Notes: generated from the sequence alone by a model not told the origin. Positions 35,327 to 44,002 are shown, counted from the stretch's first letter. The stretch: 60,992 nt of DNA from Berkiella_A sp964633725 (GCA_964633725.1 CAZWHY010000018.1:1-60992), one strand, 5' to 3'. Program-made: numbers and translations.

Positions 35327-37336
35327 ATGTATACTGACGCCTTAGATTATTTTAACTTAAAAGACCCCCTATTCACAAAGTGCCATGAAGCAGCAAAACT
35401 AGGCAATACAAGAGGCCTCAAGCGATTAATTGCCAAAAATAAGCCCTTGCTTGATGCCCAAGATGCCCTAGGCAATACTCCCCTTCATTATGCCGTAGAT
35501 TGCGATCATTATGATGCTACAAAATTCTTGGTAGATTCGGGAGCAAGTCTAACCTTAAAGAATAACATGGGGCAGCTTGCCGCTCATTCTGCCCAAACGG
35601 AAGAAATTAAAAATATTTTTAGTGCTAACCAAGATATGCTTATAAGCGAGTTTGTCCCTGCGGATGCTGAGATCGAAGAACTTTCAGAACCAGAAGACCC
35701 TCTCAACAATCTGTTTACTGCCGCACTTGATGGAGACATAGAAAATCTATTAGCATTATTGGAAAAATACCCAAAACTAATTAATAAACAAGATGATATA
35801 CAGGGGTCTTTACTCCACGCAGCAGTATTTAATAATCACCATGACGCTGCAGAAGTACTAATATCTGTAGGGATAGAAGTTAATATTTCTACTGCCCCTG
35901 GAGAAACCCCCTTACAAATTTGCACTAATGGAAAAATAAAAAAACTCCTAATAGACAATGGTGCCTGTACCTTTAGCTGCATGCATAAAGCAGTCTTAGA
36001 TAACGATATAGAAAAAATAGTTGAATTGGCCATAACCCATCATGCTTTTGTTGATGCGATAGACCTGGAAGGCAACACCCCTTTACATTACGCGACATCA
36101 ATCGGCAGCATTACAGCAATAGAAGCACTTTCTGACATGGGCGCCGATTTTAACAAGACAAATAACTACAATCAAACCGCTATCAATCATACCGTCTCTG
36201 ACAATATTATAACTTTATTAAAAGGCTTGGGTGCAAATAACCATGACCAGGATTTAACAAAACTGCATAAAAAATGTTATGCCGGTGATATTGAAGCTAT
36301 CAAAGAAATACTTAATAACAAAGATTTATTAGACGCCTTAAGAGGGATTGACAGCAAAGATGGAGAAGGCAAAACACCACTAATGCATGCGGTTCTTGGA
36401 GAAAACTCAGACGCAATTGATCTATTATTGTCATATAATGCAAACCCCTTTATGCAATCTAATGTTGGATTTTGTGCGATAACTTATGCCGAACTTGATG
36501 GCTCGCAAACTGAATTATCTATAAAACTAAGAAAGATCTGTGATTTTAGTACAGAACAAAAATATAAGTTTGAAGGACAAATTAACCATCTTATTGAAAA
36601 ATCCCTAATGCAAAAAGAGAATCGAAATATTTTGTTTGTTTTGGGTGAAACACATGATTATTATCAAATTGATCAATTTGAAAATATACTACTCGACTGC
36701 CTGGCAAAGTATGGCATAAACACTTTATTTTATGAGAATGATGAAGAACATACTCATCAATGCGTTGTGCCTAAAGCTGCAAAAGAAAAAGGCTTTAATG
36801 TTATAGCTGTAGATGTACACCCTAATAGGGCTAATGAAACCATTTCAGAGCGCAATAAGGTGATGTCACAAAAAGTAAATGCTACCAATAGTTCTGGTAT
36901 TCTAATCGTTGGAAGCGCTCACCTAAAAGGATTGCTATCCCTTGCGGATGAAGAAATTGATATCAATAAATATCATATTATCCCATTGAACCTAAGTCCT
37001 CTTAGCCCAGAAAATACCACCGACGGTATGCACTCAATATTTTCTAACGACAAAAATAAAATCATTCAAGTTACAAAACATGGCCTTAATCTTCCAAGTG
37101 AACCAGACACAGTCATGGAACAAAGCGCCCAAAGTTATTTGGCCTGGAGCTGGGATATTTTCTGTAGCGCGACTAATGGTTTGTTTTCCTCGGCAATGAC
37201 AGATGAAAAAGATCTATGCGCCATATCTGAAGATGTGTTTAATCTTAACATTAAGAGCACAGGAACAAAGCGTAAAAGAGAGAATGAACCCAATGCAGAA
37301 CCAACTGCTAAGAAGAAAAAACTAAAGAAAAATTAG
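35327..37336 (+). CDS. Ankyrin protein with TraB/ChaN/EreA-like domain and nuclear-localisation-like tail
   Basis: A 669-residue protein. Ankyrin repeats fill residues about 15-400 (NTPLHYAVDCDHYDATKFLVDSGAS, GNTPLHYATSIG, KTPLMHAVLGENSDAIDLLL). A second domain at about 430-560 has GETHD (residue 440), LFYENDEEH, a SERNKVMSQKV helix and GSAHLKGL (residue 529); this order of GExH, acidic residue, Arg helix and GxxH fits the TraB/TIKI/ChaN/EreA superfamily of metal-dependent hydrolases or peptidases. The C-terminus has two basic clusters, KRKRE and AKKKKLKK, about ten residues apart, a classical bipartite nuclear localisation pattern. There is no signal peptide. I infer a host-nucleus-directed effector; the enzyme assignment is moderate. 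Confidence 0.82.
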   Translation: MYTDALDYFNLKDPLFTKCHEAAKLGNTRGLKRLIAKNKPLLDAQDALGNTPLHYAVDCDHYDATKFLVDSGASLTLKNNMGQLAAHSAQTEEIKNIFSANQDMLISEFVPADAEIEELSEPEDPLNNLFTAALDGDIENLLALLEKYPKLINKQDDIQGSLLHAAVFNNHHDAAEVLISVGIEVNISTAPGETPLQICTNGKIKKLLIDNGACTFSCMHKAVLDNDIEKIVELAITHHAFVDAIDLEGNTPLHYATSIGSITAIEALSDMGADFNKTNNYNQTAINHTVSDNIITLLKGLGANNHDQDLTKLHKKCYAGDIEAIKEILNNKDLLDALRGIDSKDGEGKTPLMHAVLGENSDAIDLLLSYNANPFMQSNVGFCAITYAELDGSQTELSIKLRKICDFSTEQKYKFEGQINHLIEKSLMQKENRNILFVLGETHDYYQIDQFENILLDCLAKYGINTLFYENDEEHTHQCVVPKAAKEKGFNVIAVDVHPNRANETISERNKVMSQKVNATNSSGILIVGSAHLKGLLSLADEEIDINKYHIIPLNLSPLSPENTTDGMHSIFSNDKNKIIQVTKHGLNLPSEPDTVMEQSAQSYLAWSWDIFCSATNGLFSSAMTDEKDLCAISEDVFNLNIKSTGTKRKRENEPNAEPTAKKKKLKKN

Positions 37337-37490
37337 ACTCTGATAGGATTTTGGATTAAGCGGGAACTATGCTGAGACAGAGAGAGCTGTAGCGTTCCCG
37401 TTCTGTTTCCGGTGGCCTTTTGACCGGGAACAAAACTGCTCAATTACATACTCTAAGCTCATAATGAATTCTCAGCGTTGCGCTGTTATA

Positions 37491-37520
37491 TTGTCATGCC
37501 AGCGAAGGCTGGCATGACAA
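37491..37520. repeat. REP-like palindrome
   Basis: TTGTCATGCCAGC and GCTGGCATGACAA form a perfect 13-bp stem with a GAAG loop. Palindromes with this tgtcatgccagc arm are widespread intergenic repeats in many gammaproteobacteria and Rickettsiales. It lies between the ankyrin/TraB-like gene and the island end. The preceding 37337-37490 stretch shows no gene. Confidence 0.7.
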
Positions 37521-37548
37521 CAAGAGTGTAACGCAAAATTTACCTTTG

Positions 37549-37643
37549 CAAAATATCCACAGAAAAACAAAACCTTTCTTGTAAAATACACATTTAAATT
37601 TTGAATCTGAAATGTCTTTGGGGGGAATTGGTAGGCGCGAGTG
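37549..37643. other. Distal attachment-site repeat of the tRNA-Val island
   Basis: This 95-bp segment repeats, with small differences, the sequence at 50457-50557 that ends inside tRNA-Val. Shared blocks are aaaatatccacagaaaaac, gaatctgaaat, a G-run, and the final tggtaggcgcgagtg, which is the last 15 nt of the tRNA gene (minus strand). Such a partial tRNA copy is what tyrosine-integrase integration leaves at the far end of an island. Confidence 0.8.
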
Positions 37644-37707
37644 ACCTCCAACGGATAGGTTATGTGTTTGATATTAAAGAATAAAGCACCTAAAAATGGC
37701 TAAATTG

Positions 37708-37730
37708 TTGCCCCCAAAGTTGCCCCCAAA
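37708..37730. promoter_or_regulatory. Paired TTGCCCCCAAA repeats, probable integrase arm-type sites
   Basis: TTGCCCCCAAA occurs twice with a 12-bp period (37708-37718 and 37720-37730), about 65 bp inside the attachment repeat. Repeats of this sequence beside attachment sites are common next to tRNA-targeting P4-type integrase genes. The integrase gene that should follow is absent. Confidence 0.55.
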
Positions 37731-37746
37731 CGACCGTTCGTCGTTT

Positions 37747-37931
37747 AGGATTGAGCACAAAATAACTTTTTTATTTGGCGACCAGTAAGTAGTCAGATTT
37801 GAATGAATTGATTGAGATAACATGCGAGCATAGCAGGGCTATGTGAGTGTTTTATCGATTGAGATTCGTTCAAAGGTGGCATGCTTAATGGGATGCAAAA
37901 TGAGTAAGCTATTTTGCGCTCAATCCTTGGC
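37747..37931. repeat. Dispersed palindromic-end repeat, copy 2
   Basis: Aligns over its full length with the reverse complement of 17698-17882. Its ends (aggattgagcacaaaataac at 37748 and its mirror near 37930) pair with two exceptions that would be G-U pairs in minus-strand RNA. The terminal sequence differs from copy 1 at about five positions and the partner arm differs accordingly. The core gagcatagcagggctatgtg is unchanged. It lies in the 675-bp gap before the SIR2-like gene. Confidence 0.8.
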
Positions 37932-38011
37932 CTGGATGCGGGATTTAACTGGTGGGAAAAATTGAATAAATATTTTTTAATTAATTATATTCTTGCTGTA
38001 TCCCGATGCAT

Positions 38012-39007
38012 TCACTCGTAATTTGATATTGAAGTGATAAAATTTTGTAAGTCTTCGTGGTCTTCCGTCTCAGAGAGAGGAAACTCTTCACATGGAATAC
38101 CATTCATCATTGGGTAATACAAGGATTCGCATGAGCGTCTAGGCCACTTCCACAAACGTGATTCCCTTAAATTACGATGAATACGATAATGACCGGTTGG
38201 TGCAAATTTTTTCCACTTCTTAGTAATGGTATCATAATCATCCGTATCAATAATTTCAATGTGCTCCATTTTCCTAGGGCTTTCTTCCATCCATGCATTA
38301 TTCAATAGCTTAACTGCTTCAACATCTGAGTCTGGAGCCCCATACCCGAATATCGTTATTGTGAATGCATCCCTAAATAGCTCTATAGCTTGCTCCCAAC
38401 TCACCTTGATGTAATTATTGGCATTGAAATAATCTTTTTGCCGTACCGGATATAGCAATGGTACTAATTTATATGGTTGGCCACAATCATTACAACAGCC
38501 CGGTAGAAAATTAAACTTAAAATGATCTATACAAGAAAATAATTGCACATTACCATGAAGAAAAAATAATTCTGGCAATAAAACACCTATAGCTTGATTG
38601 CGCATATAAGCATTGGCCAGCAAAGGATCCCAATTAAAGGTGAAAATCACATCTTTTTTTCTTAAAGATAATAAAAGTCGATCATAATAAGTAACATTAT
38701 CTGGTAATTCTAAAGATGAGAAATAACTAAATATTTTTTCCTCCAACGCAGTTTTCAATCTAACATCAGAAATATTTGAGTATATATCCTCAAAATTACC
38801 CGATGTTTCTATGCCATGAGTAGTTAAAAAGTCACCCAAGCCTAAAACCTGAACAAAATCATCCATAAGTGGCAATATCTTTCCATTTTTGTCCCCCTTA
38901 AGAAATGCTGCCCGACTAGCTCCAGCTCCGAGAAGAACAACGTGCGGCTTTAAATTTTTTGGATTTTGGATGAGATCTTCACTACTTTTACATTTACTCA
39001 CAATCAA
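38012..39007 (-). CDS. SIR2-like domain protein, partner of the helicase
   Basis: A 331-residue SIR2-like protein. The NAD-binding start VVLLGAGASRAAF, the FTFNWDPLL block (TxNWDxL type), HGNVQLF with the His corresponding to the sirtuin catalytic His, a CCNDCGQPY zinc-like pair and ITIFGYGAPDSD (GYSxxD type) occur in the usual order. In bacterial immunity such domains degrade NAD. It starts with TTG directly after the helicase stop codon (no gap), or GTG 6 nt later, so translation is almost certainly coupled. The two genes form a probable two-component system. The Cys pair and the C-terminal 100 residues (KWPRRSCESLYYP) are not familiar. I am confident of the fold, less of the activity. Confidence 0.82.
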   Translation of the reverse strand: MIVSKCKSSEDLIQNPKNLKPHVVLLGAGASRAAFLKGDKNGKILPLMDDFVQVLGLGDFLTTHGIETSGNFEDIYSNISDVRLKTALEEKIFSYFSSLELPDNVTYYDRLLLSLRKKDVIFTFNWDPLLANAYMRNQAIGVLLPELFFLHGNVQLFSCIDHFKFNFLPGCCNDCGQPYKLVPLLYPVRQKDYFNANNYIKVSWEQAIELFRDAFTITIFGYGAPDSDVEAVKLLNNAWMEESPRKMEHIEIIDTDDYDTITKKWKKFAPTGHYRIHRNLRESRLWKWPRRSCESLYYPMMNGIPCEEFPLSETEDHEDLQNFITSISNYE

Positions 39008-40900
39008 TTATCCATTCCAAGACCATGTCTCAATCTGACTATCAAAATTTTCTCTGCTCCCAAGTGTTTCAAGACCTTTACTTTTAGTATATTTGCAAAA
39101 ATCAATGCAACTCAAGGGCAACGCATCCAGATATTTGTTTGCAGAGTTAGCCCCCATTCGCATTGTCATAATAAGATGTAAAGTATTTTTTGCTCTAGTC
39201 ATGGCAACAAAAAAAGCATCTGGTGTAACATGGCTCATATAAATGTCATCAAATCCAAGAATAAACACATGATCAGTTGAAAGCCCTTTACATTTTTGAT
39301 AGCTTAATAGCTCTACTGCATTCAGGCCATCTATTTTCGTCGCATCAACGCTAAATTTATAATCTTCTATCTCTTTTACTAACCTATCTTTAGAAAGGTT
39401 TTCTTTATTTGCAATTTCTTCTAAACACGCCAAATCCATTAGCCTGTCAACTAAAGTATCGATGTTGTTTTTATTCTCATGTATTATATTCACAATCTCT
39501 TTTATGTCTTTAAGAATTATTTTTATATCATCATATTCCAAGCTACATAAGCTCATTTTATTGCTATAGGCTTCTTTAACAAACTCACTAGATTTTTCTA
39601 GTTCTTTAAAAAACATCACTCTTCTAAATGCCAAATTATCTTCATTGTTATCATGAACTACTAAACAGTTCAAAAGAAAATCGTATGTTGTTGATGTTAA
39701 ATGTGGATAAATATGCTGCTTTTCCTCTATTATCTCTTTTAAATTTTTGAATCTCGAAAGAAATCTCTTCTTTAAACTTGGAGTGATTACAAACATAAAA
39801 GGATCAACTGACTCGTGTTTTTTTAATTTCTCATTGCTGGCTTCAATCTCAGAATCATTCTCATTTATGAATTTTTTCAGATAATCTACGGAACCAGCCC
39901 CACTATAACAAAGTACAACTCGAACTTTAGAGGACTCATCACTTTGACTAATAGGTAAAAATATTTTATCAACTTTGTTAGAATTACCAACCCTATAGTT
40001 TTTAATGAAATTTGCAGCCACTTGAGTAATGTTATTTGAACACCTGCTGCAGAACGGTAGAAATGATCTATTAAAATTATTGTCTGCGTATAGTTTTTCA
40101 ATATATTCCCTATGTGAGTTTTTTAAGGAATCATATAATACTTGATCATCATCTCCTGCAAATAGTGAATAACTCATATTACTTGTTAGCAACTCAATGA
40201 ATTTGTTTTCTAATTTATTAAAGTCCTGATATTCATCAACAATAATACTATTAAAAACTTCATTCTTAATATTTCCATCCTTTAGTTCTTCATATGCAAA
40301 TCTTATTTGATCGTCAAAACTAATTGCATTATAGAAATCAACTAACTCTAAGTATAACTCATTCAAACTATTCCACTGATTATCATTTGAAAGCTCTTTC
40401 AAATCATGTATTGATGCCTTGTAATCTATCAATGAATATTTACCATCTTGAACTCCTAAAATATGTCTCATATCCAGCCATATCTCCTCCTCTAAAGCAT
40501 TATCAAATACATTTCTATATTTTGAGTATCTTTTTGACGTGCCTAATAATTCACAAGCAAATGAATGTAATGTTTTTGATTCCGCTTTGCTGCCAATCTC
40601 ATGTTCCAAATTAATCTTATCTTGCAGGTCATCAGCAAGTTTTTTCACAAACGTTGTTATTAGAATTTTGCTTTTAGGATCCTTTTTCAGCAAATGCTTT
40701 ATCTTATTAAGAAACAGATATGTTTTACCTGTACCTGGACCTGATAAAACTACTAGCTTGTTAGAATTATCAGTTATTATTGCATCCGATATTTCACTTC
40801 TTTTGGCTAGTCTTTCAGTATTACTTAAATTAGTTAATTCAGTACATATTTGTTTTAATTCTAATTCTGTTGGAACCTTATCAAATATCCAGTTTCTCAT
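39008..40900 (-). CDS. UvrD-family superfamily 1 helicase
   Basis: A 630-residue SF1A helicase with a full motif set: I VVLSGPGTGKTYLF, Ia ILITTFVKKLADDLQ, Ib SKTLHSFACELLG, II SIIVDEYQDFNKLE, III LFAGDDDQVLYDS, IV-like PFCSRCSNNITQVAANFI, V KCKGLSTDHVFILGFDD, VI FFVAMTRAKNTLHLI. It is shorter than UvrD/Rep (about 720) and has a reduced region between IV and V. The Cys pair in FCSRCS is unusual. It is encoded immediately upstream of a SIR2-like protein inside a probable tRNA-Val island. UvrD-like helicases serve as sensor or effector partners in several phage defence systems (for example Gabija), so defence is the leading inference. Confidence 0.88.
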   Translation of the reverse strand: MRNWIFDKVPTELELKQICTELTNLSNTERLAKRSEISDAIITDNSNKLVVLSGPGTGKTYLFLNKIKHLLKKDPKSKILITTFVKKLADDLQDKINLEHEIGSKAESKTLHSFACELLGTSKRYSKYRNVFDNALEEEIWLDMRHILGVQDGKYSLIDYKASIHDLKELSNDNQWNSLNELYLELVDFYNAISFDDQIRFAYEELKDGNIKNEVFNSIIVDEYQDFNKLENKFIELLTSNMSYSLFAGDDDQVLYDSLKNSHREYIEKLYADNNFNRSFLPFCSRCSNNITQVAANFIKNYRVGNSNKVDKIFLPISQSDESSKVRVVLCYSGAGSVDYLKKFINENDSEIEASNEKLKKHESVDPFMFVITPSLKKRFLSRFKNLKEIIEEKQHIYPHLTSTTYDFLLNCLVVHDNNEDNLAFRRVMFFKELEKSSEFVKEAYSNKMSLCSLEYDDIKIILKDIKEIVNIIHENKNNIDTLVDRLMDLACLEEIANKENLSKDRLVKEIEDYKFSVDATKIDGLNAVELLSYQKCKGLSTDHVFILGFDDIYMSHVTPDAFFVAMTRAKNTLHLIMTMRMGANSANKYLDALPLSCIDFCKYTKSKGLETLGSRENFDSQIETWSWNG

Positions 40901-41072
40901 TCGACTACAACTTAAATTTATCTTTAGTTCATCAATAACTAAAGATTAGCTTAAAATAGTCGTATCATTTTTCTCTACCAAAGTGCATACTCACGAATAT
41001 ACTGTTGTTAATAGGACAACCTGATTTATTTTTAAGCAGCAATCAAATTAATTTCAAATGCGTATAATAAGG

Positions 41073-41261
41073 CTATTCCTCGGCCATGTTCTTCCACATC
41101 CCAATAAACAGCCGCATCACCTCCTCTGACAACTCCCCTCTAATAATCTCTTGCTTATCCGCTTCGCACAGCATGCAATCCAGCACACACTCGGGTGAAA
41201 CATCAAAGCCAATACAAGATTTAGTAACAAACTCAACCAAAGTTTGATTCAGATATAGCAT
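41073..41261 (-). CDS. Possible small protein of unknown function
   Basis: A 62-residue frame encoding an acidic helical peptide (VEFVTKSCIGFDVSPECVLDCML, ADKQEIIRGELSEEVMRLFI). Residue composition looks coding, and the pattern IGFDVSPE..L resembles small accessory-region proteins, but no family is certain. There is no clear ribosome binding site before the ATG. It lies upstream of the helicase on the same strand with about 170 nt between. Confidence 0.4.
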   Translation of the reverse strand: MLYLNQTLVEFVTKSCIGFDVSPECVLDCMLCEADKQEIIRGELSEEVMRLFIGMWKNMAEE

Positions 41262-41781
41262 ATTGGGGTGGGAACAGCGGGAACAAGCAATAGATGCGAT
41301 GACTGAGTTGATGAGCGCTGCGAATCGAAATCCTACTTTTTGAAGGGGGACGCGCGCAGCGCAAGGGGGATTTATGCCACCAGACCAGACAGAATATCCA
41401 AATCCCTCTACTCGCTCCGCGAACCTCTCCCTTTACAAAGTGAGATCATTTATTCGCTACGCTCATGCTCGTCAGAAATAATGATACGATAAAGGTTATT
41501 TAAACCAGCGGTAGTTCTTTTTTTTGGTTAAGGGCTTAATGTTTTCAAGGGTTTTTGGGAGGCCATAACTTGACTATTGGGCTATGTTTTTTTTAAATTA
41601 ACAAAACTTAATGTTAAACTATGTACGCAGATTGCTTTGACGAAATTATCAGATATAGAGTGATATGTAGTACAGGTGATTGATATGATTTGACATGGAG
41701 TGATACAGGTTAAATGATATGATTTGATATAGAGTAATATTAAAACACTGATTTCAATGTGAAAATATTTTGACCACTAAA

Positions 41782-42335
41782 CGGTACATTTCATATGTAA
41801 TAACTTGCATAAAAAATATACCTACTATTCGATACTGTCCCCAAACCCTATATTTACTTTTAATCTTTAGATAAGAAAAGATAACAGGCTATCTTTTCTT
41901 AGTGATATTTACTAAGAAAGGTTAAAATTTATAATGAGTGTCTTTATATCTCCCCTTATCTCTCGTGCTAATCCTAGGTTATTGCGTTGTGGCAATCATA
42001 GGTTATTGTGCATAAACCCAATATTTTTTAGCCGGCCTTTATCAGAAATAACTCAACAATATTAGGTTATATCGTTTATTTTCAATGTGTTATATATTTA
42101 TCTTCCGTGGCATTTATAGTTTATTGTGTTGTGCGATTTATAGTTTATTGTGTCGGTTTTTGATAGCTTCATTAAAAGTTATTTGACGAGGCAATAGCAT
42201 GTTCGCTGTTCGCGAACAGCAAACGATTAATACAATCAGATGTGCACCACTAAAATAATGTACATACAACAAAGTGGTATACTTTATATGTAATAACTTA
42301 CTTATTACGCAAGTTATTACATATGGAATGTACCG
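41782..42335. repeat. Segment bounded by 27-bp inverted repeats
   Basis: 41782-41808 (start cggtacatttcatatgtaat) and 42309-42335 are reverse complements with one mismatch. The 554-bp segment between carries no gene but includes the 24-bp repeat pairs. The right end also forms a shorter perfect hairpin with 42286-42299 (atatgtaataactt against aagttattacatat at 42311-42324). It could be a non-autonomous element or a structured regulatory region. Confidence 0.65.
41965..42154. repeat. 24-bp repeats downstream of fic1 (two pairs)
   Basis: Units at 41965-41988, 41989-42012, 42107-42130 and 42131-42154 share the pattern GTG..AATy.TAGGTTATTG.GTT or its variant TAGTTTATTGTG. Each pair is exactly contiguous with a 24-bp period. 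The same unit appears four times on the other side of fic1. Confidence 0.85.
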
Positions 42336-42354
42336 CATATGCATATAGATAAGA

Positions 42355-43878
42355 TTAGCCTTGGTCTAAGAGCTTACCCAAAAACTGACAAAACGGAACG
42401 ATATTCTGTCTGACACTCGCCTCTTCTAATGCCGCCATATAAGTATCACGTTGCTCCACTGGAACAATTGTCCAAGGATACCCACCTGATGCGCACATCA
42501 CATTCATCATAAAACGTCCAATACGACCGTTGCCATCCATGTAAGGATGAATATAGACAAAGAAAAAATGGCCTAACACAACACGAACCGATGCCTCTTC
42601 TTCTTGTTTGAGCAGATCAAAATACGCAGGCATGAGCTCTCGTACTGCTTCAACATTGGGTGGAACATGTTGTGAGCGCCGAATATATACTAAATTACTA
42701 CGGTACCCAGCTAAATCAGCTGGCTGCAAGATGCCAGCAGTTACACTTGGGCTAAACAACTCACGAAACCAATCACTATGCTCTTTCCAAGCAACCTCGC
42801 CTGGGTTCTCACCCTGAATGACTTTTTCAATACTTTGCTTGACGCTTTGGAATGCTTGCCAATATCCTCGTGCTGCTAAAGCATCTTTATGTTCTTTGTG
42901 TTTTTCAATTAAATCAGGGTTCCAATTCCCACTACGAACTTGATCAATAAGCTCTACGCTAACACGATAACCTTCAATAGAGAGCGAGTGATAAGCATCA
43001 CTGATATATTGCTCATCCATATCTTTAAGATATGTTTCTAAATCTATTGCTTGGGTAGCAGCCTTGGGAAACTGCTTGATAATATCCTCTCGCATTTCAT
43101 GCCATAGCATACGGATACGATTTACATGTGGTGATGGCTCTCTATGAGAGAATGATATAGGCGTAGGCGCTTCAAATGGATCATTCTCACGAACGTCATA
43201 TCCAGCGGATTGCATTGTCTTTATAATATCATCGGCGACTTTGTCATTGCCTATATTTCTAAATGCACCTGCTAAGCGACCTGCCACGGTACTACGTCCA
43301 CCCTCTAAAAGCATTGGCAAAATCTCAGAGGCATCTCGAATCATTGCAAGCGCTGCTCTCACATCTGTTGGGTTTTGCTTGAAAATTTGTGGAGAACAAT
43401 TTACAAGTGCAGGAATGAGGGCAAAAACATTTAAACCTTTTTTATCTTCAATATTATTTTCTGTTGGCATAGAGTATCTTACATTCAATAAAGATGTATC
43501 AAATGGAAGCTGAGTTATCTTATTGTCACCTTTAGGAGAGTGCACTAGAAGTTGTCTAGGCACTGTCCAGTTTTCCGCATGCAGTAATAAGGATTGTTCT
43601 GGTGACAAGCACCATGTTTGAGCGAATCGTTGACTGAGATACGAGGCAGAAAAATCCCAAAATGAAGCGTACCAGCTGGTACTTTCTCCACGAGGTTCAT
43701 CTGGGCGCGATGGGACATACCACCCCTTTATGACCTCTAGCAAGAAACCATTTTTAGATAGGCGCTCACGATGGGTTCGGCTTAAGTCTTTTGCACGAAC
43801 GGCAACAACACCCTGCTTTTGAAGTTCTCGCAGAGCCTCTAATGAAACAGCCAATTTTTCTGAAGGTGCAACCATCAT
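42355..43878 (-). CDS. Fic-domain protein with AbiEi-like N-terminal region
   Basis: A 507-residue protein. The Fic core at about residues 440-462 has the full catalytic motif HPYMDGNGRIGRF (HxFx[D/E]GNGRxxR), typical of enzymes that transfer AMP or another nucleotide phosphate to hydroxyl groups of targets. The self-inhibitory motif SLSIEGYRV ([S/T]xxxE[G/N]) lies upstream at about residue 300, so this is a class II Fic protein. The first 200 residues contain a winged-helix-like start (AKDLSRTHRERLSKNGFLLEVIKGWYVPS) and SPEQSLLLHAENW, similar in plan to AbiEi antitoxins, which is an unusual fusion. Contiguous 24-bp repeats precede and follow the gene and may be its operators. Confidence 0.88.
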   Translation of the reverse strand: MMVAPSEKLAVSLEALRELQKQGVVAVRAKDLSRTHRERLSKNGFLLEVIKGWYVPSRPDEPRGESTSWYASFWDFSASYLSQRFAQTWCLSPEQSLLLHAENWTVPRQLLVHSPKGDNKITQLPFDTSLLNVRYSMPTENNIEDKKGLNVFALIPALVNCSPQIFKQNPTDVRAALAMIRDASEILPMLLEGGRSTVAGRLAGAFRNIGNDKVADDIIKTMQSAGYDVRENDPFEAPTPISFSHREPSPHVNRIRMLWHEMREDIIKQFPKAATQAIDLETYLKDMDEQYISDAYHSLSIEGYRVSVELIDQVRSGNWNPDLIEKHKEHKDALAARGYWQAFQSVKQSIEKVIQGENPGEVAWKEHSDWFRELFSPSVTAGILQPADLAGYRSNLVYIRRSQHVPPNVEAVRELMPAYFDLLKQEEEASVRVVLGHFFFVYIHPYMDGNGRIGRFMMNVMCASGGYPWTIVPVEQRDTYMAALEEASVRQNIVPFCQFLGKLLDQG

Positions 43879-43906
43879 TCTTTACCATATTATGAGTTAT
43901 TATTTC

Positions 43907-44002
43907 GTGCTAATCCCAGGCTATTGCGTTGTGGCAATCCTAGGTTATTACGTTGTGTTAATTATAGGTTATTGTGCTGTGCAATTCATAGGTTATTGTG
44001 CA
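43907..44002. repeat. Four contiguous 24-bp repeats in the fic1 promoter region
   Basis: Units at 43907-43930, 43931-43954, 43955-43978 and 43979-44002 have an exact 24-bp period with the core TAGGTTATTG (first unit cAGGCTATTG). They start 29 bp upstream of the fic1 ATG. Iteron-like spacing (two helical turns plus) suggests cooperative protein binding. No spacers, so not CRISPR. The following stretch to 44370 shows no gene that I can support. Confidence 0.85.

Larger units (their letters stand above)
41262..42354. other. Gene-poor repeat-rich region upstream of the helicase / downstream of fic1
   Basis: No convincing gene in about 1.1 kb. It contains: a G/C-rich scrap (gggggacgcgcgcagcgc near 41346); near-repeats of gatatgatttga with gagtgata or gagtaata (about 41650-41740); a hairpin AAGAAAAGATA/TATCTTTTCTT (41874-41901); four of the 24-bp repeats; and a 27-bp inverted repeat pair. 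Confidence 0.7.

Noticed and set aside
43907..44002. CRISPR-like look of the regular repeats near fic1
   Set aside because: The 24-bp units are contiguous and have no spacers, the unit has no CRISPR-like hairpin, and there are no cas genes.
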